Positions 46,162 to 57,577 of a stretch of DNA of 64,000 nt are shown one piece after another. The number at the start of each line of letters is the position of its first letter. Within the stretch, counting starts at the first letter, position 1. A model generated the notes under the pieces. It had not been told where the DNA came from and made no database searches. It saw only the letters and a program-made list of their open reading frames with translations. The stretch is from positions 14,223,050 to 14,287,049 of the forward strand of contig OX578286.1 of the NCBI GenBank assembly GCA_951217055.1. The letters run 5' to 3'. This DNA is from Gerris lacustris (lineage: Eukaryota > Arthropoda > Insecta > Hemiptera > Gerridae). The translations under genes and the position numbers were made by a program.

Positions 46162-47064
46162 ATGAATTTCTGGACAAACTTTAAACAATATTTCCAATTT
46201 CACACTGAAAAAGACTGTCTTAAACCTTTATTATACTTATTAAAATTTGAAATGTTTCCAATCAATACGGATCTTGAATATTCAAAAAGAAAAATGTTCT
46301 GTTCCTTGTTCTATTTGAATCTAACTGGTGTTGTATTTATCTCATTTTCTTATGTCACAATGAATAAATTGTTAGATGTTATCATTGGGAATACGTTTCC
46401 CTTTCAAAGAAAAGCTATATTTTTTCAACTATACGCATTAGTGGTTATAGCTTGGTTTATTTCATTGTTGAATTGTATTTTATCTCAAAGTATCTTCAGA
46501 GTTTTTCAACATCTTAGTCAAATAAGAGTGCATTTAAATCAAATCAATTTATTTATTATTTTGAATATGAATATGTTCTTTATTAGAATTGGATCTTGGT
46601 TTATTCTTATTATTATTAGTTTACCCATGTCTTTATTCTATTTATCGAATATTAACTTTATTTTATTGTCTTGTGTACAATTTTATTCAGTCACTCGTCT
46701 ACAATTGACTTATGAATTATTCAATTCAGTTATAAACATTATTAAAATTAATTTAGACTTTTTAAATAAATGTTTGAAAATCCCAAATTTTAACATTAAT
46801 AATAGAAATAGATTTCAAATCATTTTAAATTCTATTGATAACTTATTCAAATTGAATTCAGATATTAGTGTCGAATCATTTGGTATTCAAATTTTCTTAA
46901 TAATTTATCTCTATTCTCTTTTTGTTTTTATTCATTTATATGCTTCTTATTTGATGTGTAATGGGTCAACAAAAATAGATACAACAGGTGTACTTATGGG
47001 GTTACTGCATGCAGTAACCTTAGTTTTGTCAGTTATAACGTCTATTTCTCGATTATCTAATCAG
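46162..47064 (+). CDS. Gustatory receptor-like exon L10 (TM1-6), type A
   Basis: Encodes 301 residues to CAG|GTAACC; unspliced reading stops at 47079. Unlike the others the last codon is CAG, not AAG, which gives Asn-Gln at the junction but still a good donor. It has MNKLLDVIIGNTFPFQRKA, FILIIISLPMSLFYL and STKIDTTGVLMGLLHAV. It is close to L9 throughout and has no lesion. Confidence 0.72.
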
Positions 47065-48784
47065 GTAACCTTACTTTAAACTATCTATTATAAAATATAT
47101 TTTCTAATTTAGACTGTAAATAACAGAAAGTTTTTACCAATAAAAAGAGATGTATCAAAATGATTAAATGACTGTATTACAGCTATACTAATTATTTATT
47201 TAAACAAAAAAGAAAAATACTGCTGAACATAGGCGCGTATCCAGCTCAAAATGGAAGGGGGGCAGTTTTCTGAATTTTACTTCTTTTATGGGGGAGGTTT
47301 AGTGCAGGAGAGTAGGAGGAGGGGTGCTATGTAATTCATTTTTTTAACAGTATTTTGCAAGGATTAAATGCAAATTTTCTGAATGCTCTTTTGTTTTTAA
47401 CTACAAATAGTCAATCTTAGTTCTGTTTACAAAGGAGAATTACAGAACATAATCTGAAAATTTTGATAAATTGGCATAAGTTCTTCATTGACATTTGAAA
47501 ATTAAGATACATTTTAGTAATTATTGAAGTGGACTTACTCTCTTCTACTTCCGCCATCTCGTCTCTTGATGATCAGAATATAGCTACCTTACATAAATAT
47601 TATAATAACTACCTAATAATATTACAATAAATATTATAATAATTCATTCAGACAGCCAAAACAAACAGCTGTTTAAAAATTAAAAAATATGTGTGACGTC
47701 GTGGGACACCCAGTAGGAACGAAGTTATATTAAATACGCTTTATATTAAATATAAATTATATAATTACAGTGCTAAGTATTTGATACTAACTACTTATAC
47801 ATGGCGGAGTTAGAATAAGAGACAAAATTAAAAGTAACTATTTTTACTAGCGGACTTTTTATTATCTTTGAAAAGAGCATCTTGCAATAAATGATGTATT
47901 GTAAATTGAGAAAAAAGTTAATTTTGATTAGTTTAAAGTTGAAGCATATGATTGTATGTAGAGAAGAAAAGAACTGTCCCATCAGAACTCCGTCGGCGAA
48001 TCTCCAATTAAAATATGAAATATAAAATACAAATCACCAACACTAAAAAACTACTGCTTGTATCAGGTGGAAATTTTACATGCCTGTTTCAAATGTATTT
48101 TAGACAATGTGTATGAAGTTTTATTGAAAACATTACGTTAGAACGTAGGGTATCGGTAGAAACGTTTTCTTTATTTAAAACGTTTAGGTCCGCTTTAATG
48201 AATTTAGCTATCTTTATCACTTCATAACAGTGTCCATGTTCAATTTACTAAAAAAAATATTTAAAAAAGTTGTTTGTCTCATTAAATAGATGAAGTTAGA
48301 ATATTTTTCCGTCCAAAAATTCCAATTTTAAATTTGAAGCTTACGTTTACGCGAGCATTGCGCATGAACGCTTGGGCGGATAACGTTGTCCAACGAACTC
48401 AGCCTGGGCATTTGTAAAATGAACATGTGCACCAAATTTCAACTAACTTGGTGATCTTTTACTCAAGTTATTGTCGTCAGTAGATTTCGTGACAGATTTT
48501 ACGTGACGGTAATTTTGGTTGTTTTTTTCGGATTTACTCCCGGGCTCCAGAACGTGCCATAAGGAACTTCGTTCCAAAAATATCAGCAGAGCAAAAAATA
48601 TTAAATCCAAAGCAACGGGAATATCGCCTTATATAGACAAGTTTTTTCTTATAGCATGTTTGTGTTGGTTAAATATTAATAACTCACTAATTGACTCACA
48701 CTTCAAATAACACTTGATCAAAATATTCATTCCATTCTAATTAAGTAGTGTATAAACATCTTAAATAATTTAGTATTAGCTTTT
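47065..48784. other. Spacer after L10, partly duplicated
   Basis: 47065-47500 copies the spacer after L9. 47500-48590 is mostly unidentified, with a less AT-rich stretch at 48330-48560. 48600-48784 matches 45190-45364. I see no gene that I can support. Confidence 0.5.
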
Positions 48785-49573
48785 TAATTTAAAGTAATTT
48801 ATACTAAGATCTTAATGAACTAGTATTCTGTTATTAATAAATAATTATTTATGAATATATGTGTGTGAGTGTGTGTGTGGTTTCTTTTGTTATTTTTACA
48901 GAAGTTACAGTATGCTGTGTGTGTTTTATAATTAAAATTTGATTATAGTACTATTTAAATTACTTTTAAGGACTTCACCCCTCTTTTAACCCCTTTTTAT
49001 AAACATCCCTCTCCATCTTGTGTTGTCCTTATATGTTGAACAAACCTTGTAAAAGCATGACATAAAGTAGTAATAACATTGTGACATAAATTTGACACCC
49101 TTATGCTGCAAAGACTTGACTTATAATCGTGACATGTAATAACATTATATGACCTAAAATTGTGACATAGAATCATGATACTTAATCATGATTTCATTTT
49201 CATTTAACATTTGACTTAGAAATGTGACCACATGATGATAAGGTTTTATATTGCGCATATATAACCAAAATCGTTAATAAGAAAACAAAATGGGTTTACA
49301 GAAATTAGATTTCTGACATTTTAATTATATAAATGACGACAGTGTGTCATAAAATCTTGACATAACTGTGAAGATATCATGACTATGTGAACATGAAATG
49401 TGGGAATCTCTTTACAATATTTATTGTATTATCTAAAATATGGTAAATGTGTGGTCTTATGACCTATTATTTATAATTACACATTAATTAATCATAATTT
49501 TTTGCCAGTATTAAATAATACAAGTGGCCATATTAATTTCTACATAGAAATTTAATTAAGAAATAAGCACAAT
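48785..49573 (+). promoter_or_regulatory. Upstream module of receptor exon L11
   Basis: The palindrome variant ACTAAGATCTTAAT is at 48803-48816. The TG repeat, the GTTGTCCTTATATGTTGAA block and several TGACAT motifs near 49060-49170 follow in the same order as before L10. The leader has GGCCATATTAATTTCTACAT and CATAGAAATTTAATTAAG. The type A module is thus joined here to a type B exon. Confidence 0.55.
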
Positions 49574-50470
49574 ATGAATTTATGGACAAACTTTAAAAGA
49601 TATTTCAAATTTCACAGTGAAAAAGACTGTCTTAAACCTTTATTATACTTGTTAAAATTTGAAATGTTTCCAATCAATACGGATCTTGAATATTCAAAAA
49701 GAAAAATGATCTCTTCCTTGTTCTATTTGAGTATCAATGCTCTTGTTTTAATCTCTATTTCATATTTTACAATGGATAACTTTTTACACACTTATCTCAT
49801 AGATTCTTTTCAAATAAGCGCCGTATCGTTTCAATTATACGCTATGATGAGTTTATCTTGGTTTAATTCATTGTTGAATTGTATTTTATCTCAAAGTATC
49901 TTTAGAATTTATCGACATCTTCGTCAAATGAGAATATATTTAAATCAAATCAATATATTTATTATTTTAAATATGAATATGTTTTTTATAAGAATAGTTT
50001 ACGGATTTATTTTCTGCGTTGTTAGTTTCTTTATATCTTTATCATATTACTTAAATATTTATGACATTTTAATAAATTTTCCACAATTTCATTCAATCAC
50101 TCGTCTACAATTTTCCTATGAACTATTCGATTCGGTTATAAACATTATCAAAATATATTTAGATTATTTCAATAAATTATTGAAAAACCCATATTTTAAT
50201 TTTACTAAAAGAAGTAGATTTCAAATCATTTTAAATTCTATTGATAACTTATTCAAAATGAATTCAGATATAAGTGTCGTATCATTTGGAATTCAAATTT
50301 TCTTAATACTATACTTGTATTCTCTTTTGGTTTTTGTTAATTTGTATATGATTTATTTCACAAATAATCAAAAATTGGAAGTTGATTATTTAGGTTTAAT
50401 TATGGGTTTAATATATTCTATGTCCATAGTTTTATCAGTTATAATATCTATCTCTCGATTAACATATAAG
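49574..50470 (+). CDS. Gustatory receptor-like exon L11 (TM1-6), type B
   Basis: Encodes 299 residues to AAG|GTAAGT; unspliced reading stops at 50479. The first 46 residues have EYSKRKM, as in type A exons, and the rest has MDNFLHTYLIDSFQ, FQLYAMMSLSWF and LFDSVINIIKIYLDYFNKLL. From TM3 on it is very close to L12 and L13. A single change gives FKMNSDI where the others have FKLNSDI. No lesion is seen. Confidence 0.73.
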
Positions 50471-51104
50471 GTAAGTTAATTTTAAATTATAAAAAATTAT
50501 GAGAATAATTAATAAAGAGAATAATCAAAAAAGGGCATCATTTTAGATTGGTACCCTCCTATTTCAAATTTGACCTGATCTTGGGGGGGGGGGGGGGGGG
50601 GGGGGGGGAGGCATGAAAATTAGACAAAGGAATATACTCTCCTGTATAAAAATGATAATGTTCCTTAACCTCATTTACAGAATATCACACTTCTGTGCAT
50701 AAAAGTGATAGTATCCCTTTGTCTAAATAGTTAATCAAGATAAAGAGATAACTCAAGATTAAGGGATAATACTTTAAATATAGAAGCTTGAAATTTCTTT
50801 GCTGGGGGATTTTTTTTCTTAAAGCCTGTTTGTGTTGATTAAATATTAATCTCACTAATTGAGTCACTCTTGAAATAACTGATCAATATGCTCAATTTAA
50901 CTTTATGTTTAAAAATTAAACTTATATAATGTATATTACTCTAAATTTTTTATATATGTATATAATATAGTATTATAAATTAATAAATTAACATAAAAAA
51001 AAATAATAATAATAAAAACTAATTATAGATAAATGTAAAAAGTAATAAAACATGATTTTTTCTAATATGATGAAAAATGGAGATATAAAATAAATTATAA
51101 AAAA
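50471..51104. other. Intron-side spacer after L11
   Basis: The type B block with AAAAAAGGGCATCATTTTAG is followed by a G-run at about 50584-50608, then TGATAGTATCCCTTTGTCT and AAGATTAAGGGATAATAC segments shared with the spacers after L5 and L13. The remainder to 51104 is AT-rich. Confidence 0.5.
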
Positions 51105-51289
51105 GCATTAAAGAATGGATAGTTTAGTGTGGAGGTTGAAATAACTCCGGCTCAGGGTGGGCGGTCTGAAAAACAACCCAGTCTGTGGAGCGCTACCTTC
51201 CATTCCTACCTCAGTACCGAAAGGATAAATAATACACGTGGCCATATTAATTTCACAACATAGAAATTTACTTAACAAATAAACACAAT
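51105..51289 (+). promoter_or_regulatory. Upstream block of L12, second promoter class
   Basis: In place of the palindrome module there is a less AT-rich block with GGCTCAGGGTGGGCGGTCTG, GGAGCGCTACCTTCCATTCC and CCTCAGTACCGAAAGG. The leader GGCCATATTAATTTC and CATAGAAATTTACTTAAC follow. The same block occurs before L13 and L15. Confidence 0.55.
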
Positions 51290-52189
51290 ATGAATTTATG
51301 GACAAACTTTAAAAGATATTTCCAATTTCACAGTGAAAAAGACTGTCTTAAACCTTTATTATACTTATTAAAATTTGAAATATTTCCAATCAATACAGAT
51401 CTCAAATATTCAAGAAGAAAATTGGTCTATTCCTTGTTCTATTTAAATATCAATGCTCTTGTTTTAGTCTCTATTTCATATTTTACTATGGATAATTTTT
51501 TACACATTTTTCTCAGAGATTCTTTTCAAATAAGCGCCGTATCGTTTCAATTATACGCTATGATGAGTTTATCTTGGTTTAATTCATTGCTGAATTGTAT
51601 TTTATCTCAAAGTATCTTTAGAATTTATCGACATCTTCGTCAAATGAGAATATATTTAAATCAAATCAATATATTTATTATTTTAAATATGAATATGTTC
51701 TTTATAAGAATAGTTTACGGATTTATTTTCTACATAGTTAATTTCTTTATATCTTTATCATATTACTTAAATATTGATGACATTATAATAACTTTTCCAC
51801 AATTTCATTCAATCGCTCGTCTACAATTTTCCTACGAACTATTCGATTCGGTTATAAACATTATCAAAATATATTTAGATTATTTCAATAAGTTATTGAA
51901 AAACCCAAATTTTAATTTTACTAAAAGGCATAGATTTAAAATAATTTTAAATTCTATTGATAACTTATTCAAATTGAATTCAGATATTAGTGTCGTATCA
52001 TTTGGAATTCAAATTTTCTTAATACTATACTTGTATTCTCTTTTGGTTTTTGTTAATTTGTATATGATTTATTTAACGAATAATCAAAAATTGGAAGTTG
52101 ATTATTTATGTTGTTTAATTATGGGTTCAATATATTCTATGACCATAGTTTTATCAGTTATAATATCTATCTCTCGATTAACATATAAG
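51290..52189 (+). CDS. Gustatory receptor-like exon L12 (TM1-6), type B
   Basis: Encodes 300 residues to AAG|GTAAGT; unspliced reading stops at 52198. It has FEIFPINTDLKYSRRK, a variant of the usual FEMFPINTDLEYSRRK, and an extra residue pair YLCCLIMGS in TM6 where the sisters have YLxLIMGL. The other segments match L11 and L13 closely, including KNPNFNFTKRHRFKIIL, which L15 shares. No lesion is seen. Confidence 0.73.
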
Positions 52190-52266
52190 GTAAGTTAATT
52201 TTAAATTATAAATAATAAAGAGTATTATAATCAGAAAAGGGCATGTACATTACTTTAAATTTGTTA

Positions 52267-53346
52267 TCTATATATAAAATCCAAATACCTCTCACTCACT
52301 GACACATCACGATATCTCTGAAACCACTAGACCTATGACCAAGGAATTTTTGTGGGTGTGATCCTCTTACCTCCTAGGTGCTCGCTAAGAAATGTTTTTA
52401 AAATCTGCCATCTTGATTCAAGATGGCGGCCATTTATATAAAAAATAAGACGATATCTCCGGAACCAATTGCACTAGAACCTTGAATTTAGAAGTTAGCT
52501 TCCTTTTATGAAAGTAGAAACTTTTGATAAATGGTTTACCAATCGGGTATTTTGATTCAAGATGGTGGCCATATATATATACATATGTGTAAGTTATTTA
52601 TACAAATCTACAGTTTTAGTCCGATCTCGATGAAAATTTGCATACTTAACCTTCTAAGCAAGGGGAAAATCACTGTCTACAAGAATTTTTAAAATTTAAA
52701 TATTGGTACACTGGGGTACGGGGTACAAGTAATGAATACAGGGTCAAAGTAATTAATACCTTTTATGATGCATATCGTTGAAAAGCTCTTTAAGAGTATA
52801 GTACTTGTTGTTATGTACAGTTTTATCATATTTTCACTTAGAAGGGGGGTAAAATGGAAAAATATAGCTATATCTTATAAAAAAAGAAGAGTATCCGTAT
52901 GAGAGTATATAATTAGTATGAGAGTATATTAATTTTGTTGAAAAGCTCTTTAAGAGTATAGTACTTGTTGTTATGTACAGTTTTATCATGTTTTCACTTA
53001 GAAGGGGGGTAAAATGGAAAAATATAGCTATATCTTATAAAAAAAGAAGAGTATCCGTATGAGAGTATATAATTAGTATGAGAGTATATTAATTTTGTTG
53101 AAAAGCTCTTTAAGAGTACAGTAATTGTTGTTATGTAGAGTTTTGTAATATTTTCATTTAGGAGGGGGGTAAATTTAGGATATTTGCAAATTATATTATC
53201 AAAGAGAAGGGGGTATAGAAATAAGTGGGAGGGAGAGAATCTAGATATTCTCGTATAGAAAAATAATTTAAATGTTTCTAGATGGTAGTTTATAAACTTA
53301 TCAAATTAATATAACACTCCGTAGCGAAGCACGGGTATCCAGCTAG
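52267..53346. mobile_element. Helitron-like non-autonomous element
   Basis: It begins TCTATATATAAAATCC after an A and ends with CGGGTATCCAGCTAG before a T, which fits the 5'-TC, 3'-CTAG and A/T target rule of Helitrons. A unit of about 180 bp, from TTGTTGAAAAGCTCTTT (near 52788, 52932 and 53095), is tandemly repeated. No Rep/helicase is encoded. It lies between L12 and L13. Confidence 0.7.
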
Positions 53347-53494
53347 TATATGTATATAATATAGTATTATAAAGTAATAAATTAACATAAAAAATAAAAT
53401 AAAAACTAATTATAGATAAATGTAATAAGTAATAAAACATGATTTTTCCTAATATGACGTAAAATGTAGGAGATATAAAATAACTTATGAGAAA

Positions 53495-53676
53495 GCATTA
53501 AAGAATGGATAGTTTAGTGTGGAGGTTGAAGAAACAGGCTTAGGGAGGGCTGTCTGAAAAACAACTCAGTCTGTGGGGCGCTACCTTCCATTCCTACCTC
53601 AGTACCGAAAGGGAAATAATACAAGTGACCATATTAATTTGACAACATAGAAATTTACTTAACAAATAAACACAAT
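53495..53676 (+). promoter_or_regulatory. Upstream block of L13, second promoter class
   Basis: It is nearly the same as the block before L12: GGATAGTTTAGTGTGGAGG, GGGGCGCTACCTTCCATTCC and CTCAGTACCGAAAGGG, then the leader GACCATATTAATTTGACAAC and CATAGAAATTTACTTAAC. Confidence 0.55.
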
Positions 53677-54573
53677 ATGAATTTATGGACAAACTTTAAA
53701 AGTTATTTCCAATTTCACAGTGAAAAAGACTGTCTTAAACCTTTATTATACTTATTAAAATTTGAAATGTTTCCAATCAATACGGATCTTGAATATTCAA
53801 GAAGAAAATTGGTCTATTCCCTGTTCTATTTGAGTATCAATGCTCTTGTTTTAGTCTCTGTTTCATATTTTACAATGGATAACTTTTTACATACTCTTCT
53901 CGGAAATTCTTTTCAAATAAGCGCTGTATCGTTACAATTATCTAGTCTGATAATTTTATCTTGGTTTATTTCATTGGTGAATTGTATTTTATCTCAAAGT
54001 ATCTTTAGAATTTATCGACATCTTCGTCAAATGAGAATATATTTAAAACGAATCAATATATTTATTATTTTACATATGAATATGTTCTTTATAAGAATAG
54101 TTTACGGATTTATTTTCTACATAGTTAGTTACTTTATATATTTAACATATTACTTAAATATTTATGATATATTATTAAATTTTCCACAATTTCATTCAAT
54201 CACTCGTCTACAATTTTCCTATGAACTATTCGATTCGGTTATAAACATTATCAAAATATATTTAGATTATTTTAATAAATTATTGAAAAACCCAAATTTT
54301 AATTTTACTAAAAGAAGTAGATTTCAAATAATTTTAAATTCTATTGATAACTTATTCAAATTGAATTCAGATATAAGTGTCGTATCATTTGGAATTCAAA
54401 TTTTTTTAATACTATACTTGTATTCTCTTTTGGTTTTTGTTAATTTGTATATGATTTATTTAACGAATAATCAAAAATTGGAAGTTGATTATTTAAGTTT
54501 AATTATGGGTTTAATATATTATATGTCCATAGTTTTATCAGTTATAATATCTATCTCTCGATTAACATATAAG
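53677..54573 (+). CDS. Gustatory receptor-like exon L13 (TM1-6), type B
   Basis: Encodes 299 residues to AAG|GTAAGT; unspliced reading stops at 54582. TM2 reads LQLSSLIILSWFISLVNC, a mix of type B and the WFISL of type A. From TM3 to the donor it is nearly identical to L11 and L12 (RIVYGFIFYIVSYF, FPQFHSITRLQFSYELF). The open frame is intact. Confidence 0.73.
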
Positions 54574-55708
54574 GTAAGTTAATTTTAAGTTATAAATAAT
54601 GAAGAGTATTATAATCAGAAAAGGCCATCATTTTTGTTTGGTACCTTCCTTTTTCATAGCAAGTTTGACATAAACTCAGGGTGGTGGAGGGTATGAAAAT
54701 TAGACAAAGGAATATACTTTCCTGTATAGAAATAATAATATCCCTTAGCATACAGTATGCCCGTTATGAATTGTGAATTTTGACACTCAGATTGACCAAC
54801 TTAAATGAGGAAAAAAATAAAGCCACTAGGCCTGTTGGAGAGGGCTGGGGCTAGTGACATTTATGTTTGTCTAGTTGGCCCGATCTTCTAGAATTCAAAA
54901 TCCTGACCTCTCTTTGGCTCCCCACCTCAATTTTTTGAATTTGACCGCGCTGTCAAAAGTCACAACTCATAATGCACAAACTGTAATTCACAGGATCATC
55001 ACACTTCTGTTCATAGAAGGGATAGTATCCCTTTGTCTCAATAGTTAATCAAGATAACAGAGATAACTCAAGATTAAGCGATAACACTTTTATATGTAGA
55101 AAAGTGAAATTTCTTTGCTGCCCCAAAATACTTTAAACTAAATATCCCTTAGTAAAAATCCCCTTTCTATTTTTTTTGGTGGTGGGTGGGTACCAAACTA
55201 CAAAAAACGTGCACAGTAAAGTACTGTAAATTATTATTTTTCTTAAATGGTAAAATAATTTTAATCAAAAGAAAAATTTTGTTTAACATTTTTCTCTGAG
55301 TATCTCTTATTTTGTAAAGTACCTCTCTGGTCACATAAATATTCAAATATACTTTTTTTAAAAAAAAATGAAAAGATGCAAAATAAGACTTATTTTGTTC
55401 GTTTTCCCTCAAATTTCCTATTTAACTTTGGTACCTTTAAGGGAGTTAGGGGGGGGGGGGGGGGGGATACCAATCTACAAAAAGTGTGCACAGATAAGTT
55501 AATTATTAATTTTCTTTCTCTTTGACGACTGCAGGACACACCATGTACGTCACATATTGTCTCTTTAGAGAAACTGCATGACGCCCAGGGCGCGTCATGG
55601 ACTCTAAAAATGGCTCTCTCCAATAATGGAATTTTTGCTATCTCTTTTTTTTTGCCCCTCACCACGCTAATACATAACATGATCGCATAATTAAACAAGT
55701 GTAATTAA
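54574..55708. other. Intron-side spacer after L13
   Basis: The type B block (AATCAGAAAAGGCCATCAT) is followed by segments shared with the spacers after L5 and L11, then a G-run at about 55449-55466. The open stretch on the minus strand at 55390-55698 crosses this G-run and is not credible as a gene. Confidence 0.5.
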
Positions 55709-55830
55709 GGGCTTAATGTATGCAGTAACCATAGTTTTTTCAGTTATAACGTCAATTTTTCGATTATCTAATAAGGTCACATTACTTTAAACTATCTATT
55801 GTAAAATATACTCTCTAATTTAGACTGTAC
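55709..55830 (+). pseudogene. Receptor relic L14, 3' end of a type A exon and its intron start
   Basis: 55709-55775 encodes GLMYAVTIVFSVITSIFRL and ends AATAAG|GTCACA, matching the TM6 end of L9 and L10. About 50 bp of the type A intron side (AACTATCTATTGTAAAATAT) follow. The rest of the exon is gone. The donor has changed from GTAAC to GTCAC. Confidence 0.78.
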
Positions 55831-56489
55831 AAAATCACGGAACTTAAAAATTTTTTTGATAAATGACATAGTTCTTCATTGAAGTTTAAAAATGAAGATA
55901 CATTTTTAGTGCCTATTGAAGTGGACTTACTTTATAATTCCCCCATCTCCCTTTATTCCTTCAACATATTTTTTTTTTTTTTTTTTTTTTTATCCTGGTC
56001 CCTATGTAGAATATGATCACAATATAACTACATTATATTGCACATTATATAAATATTATAATAAATTATTATTTTATGATAATAAATGTTATAAAAATAC
56101 AGCCTTTTATAAAATTAAAAAATATTCAGAGAGAAAAAAAAAAAATCCAAAGCAACGGGAATATTGTCTAATATAGACAAGTTTTTCTAAAAGCCAGTTT
56201 GTGTTGATTAAAAATTAATCCCACTAATTGAGTCACGCTTGAAATAACCGATCAATATGTTCAATTTAACTTTATGTTTAAAAATTAAAGTTATAAAATG
56301 TTCATTACTTTAATTTTTTTATATATAGTATTATAAATTAATAAGTTAACATAAAACAAAAATAAAATAAATAAATAAATACTAATTATAGATAAACGTA
56401 AAAAAGTAAAAAAATAAAAATTTATTTTTGTAATAAAACATGATTTGTTCCTAATATGATGAAAAATGTAGGAGATATTAAATAAATTT
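55831..56489. other. Spacer after L14
   Basis: A T-run at about 55970-55991, the AAAGCAACGGGAATATTGTC block near 56149 and an AT-rich stretch. Order and content resemble the spacers after L9 and L10. No gene is seen. Confidence 0.5.
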
Positions 56490-56674
56490 TGAGAAAGTGT
56501 TGAGGAATGGATAGTTTTGTGAGGAGGTTGAAATAACTCAAGCTCAGGGTGGGCTGTCTGAAACACCCAGTCTGTAGAGCGCTACCTTCCATTCCTACCT
56601 CAGTACCGAAAGGGTAGAATGCAAGTGACCATATTAATTTAAACATAGACATTTATTTAACAAATAAACACAAA
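56490..56674 (+). promoter_or_regulatory. Upstream block of L15, second promoter class
   Basis: It has GCTCAGGGTGGGCTGTCTG, AGAGCGCTACCTTCCATTCC and CTCAGTACCGAAAGGGTAG, then the leader GACCATATTAATTTAAACAT followed by CATAGACATTTATTTAAC. Confidence 0.55.
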
Positions 56675-57577
56675 ATGAATTTATGGACAAACTTTAAAAG
56701 TTATTTCCAATTTCACAGTGAAAAAGACTGTCTAAAACCTTTATTATACTTATTAAAATTTGAAATGTTTCCGATCAATACGGATCTTGAATATTCAAAA
56801 AGAAAAATGTTCTATTCCTTGTTCTATTTGAATCTAACTGGTGTTGTATTTATCTCATTTTCTTATGTCACAATGAATAAATTGTTAGATGTTATGATTG
56901 GAAATACGTTTCCCTTTCAAAGAAAAGCTATATTTTTTCAACTATACGCATTAGTGGTTATATCTTGGTTTATTTCATTGCAGAATTGTATGTCATCTCA
57001 AAGTATCTTTAGAGTTTATCAACATCTTCATCAAATAAGAGTGCATTTAAATCGAATCAAAATATTTATTATTTTAAATATGAAAATGTTCTTTATAAGA
57101 ATAGTTTACGGATTTATTTTCTGCGTTGTTAGTTTCTTTATGTCTTTAAAATATTTCTCAAATATTTATTACATTTTAATAACTTTTCCAGAATTTCATT
57201 CCATCTCTCGTCTACAATTTTCCTATGAACTATTTGATTCGGTTATAATCATTATCAAAATATATTTAGATTATTTCAATAAATTATTGAAAAACCCAAA
57301 TTTTAATTTTACTAAAAGGCATAGATTTAAAATAATTTTAAATTCCATTGATAACTTATTCAAATTGAACTCAGATATTAGTCTCGAATCATTTGGTATT
57401 CAAATTTTCTTAATACTATACTTGTATTCTCTTCTGGTTTTTATTAATTTGTATATGTTTTATTTAGCAAATAATCTAAAATTAAAACTTGATGTTTTAA
57501 GTTTAACTATGGGTTTAATATATTCTGTAGCCATAGTTTTATCAGTTATAATATCTATCTCACTATTAACATATAAG
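56675..57577 (+). CDS. Gustatory receptor-like exon L15 (TM1-6), A/B chimera
   Basis: Encodes 301 residues to AAG|GTAAGT; unspliced reading stops at 57592. Residues 1 to about 120 are type A (KRKMFYSLFYLNLTGVVFI, MNKLLDVMIGNTFPFQRKA), nearly identical to L10. From about residue 125 it is type B (RIVYGFIFCVVSFF, FSYELFDSVIIIIKIYLDYF), nearest to L12. The switch lies near the loop after TM2. The receptor topology is kept, so it may be a working hybrid. Confidence 0.72.

Noticed and set aside
55390..55698. Minus-strand frame with a proline run
   Set aside because: It runs through a G homopolymer and has no similarity to known domains.
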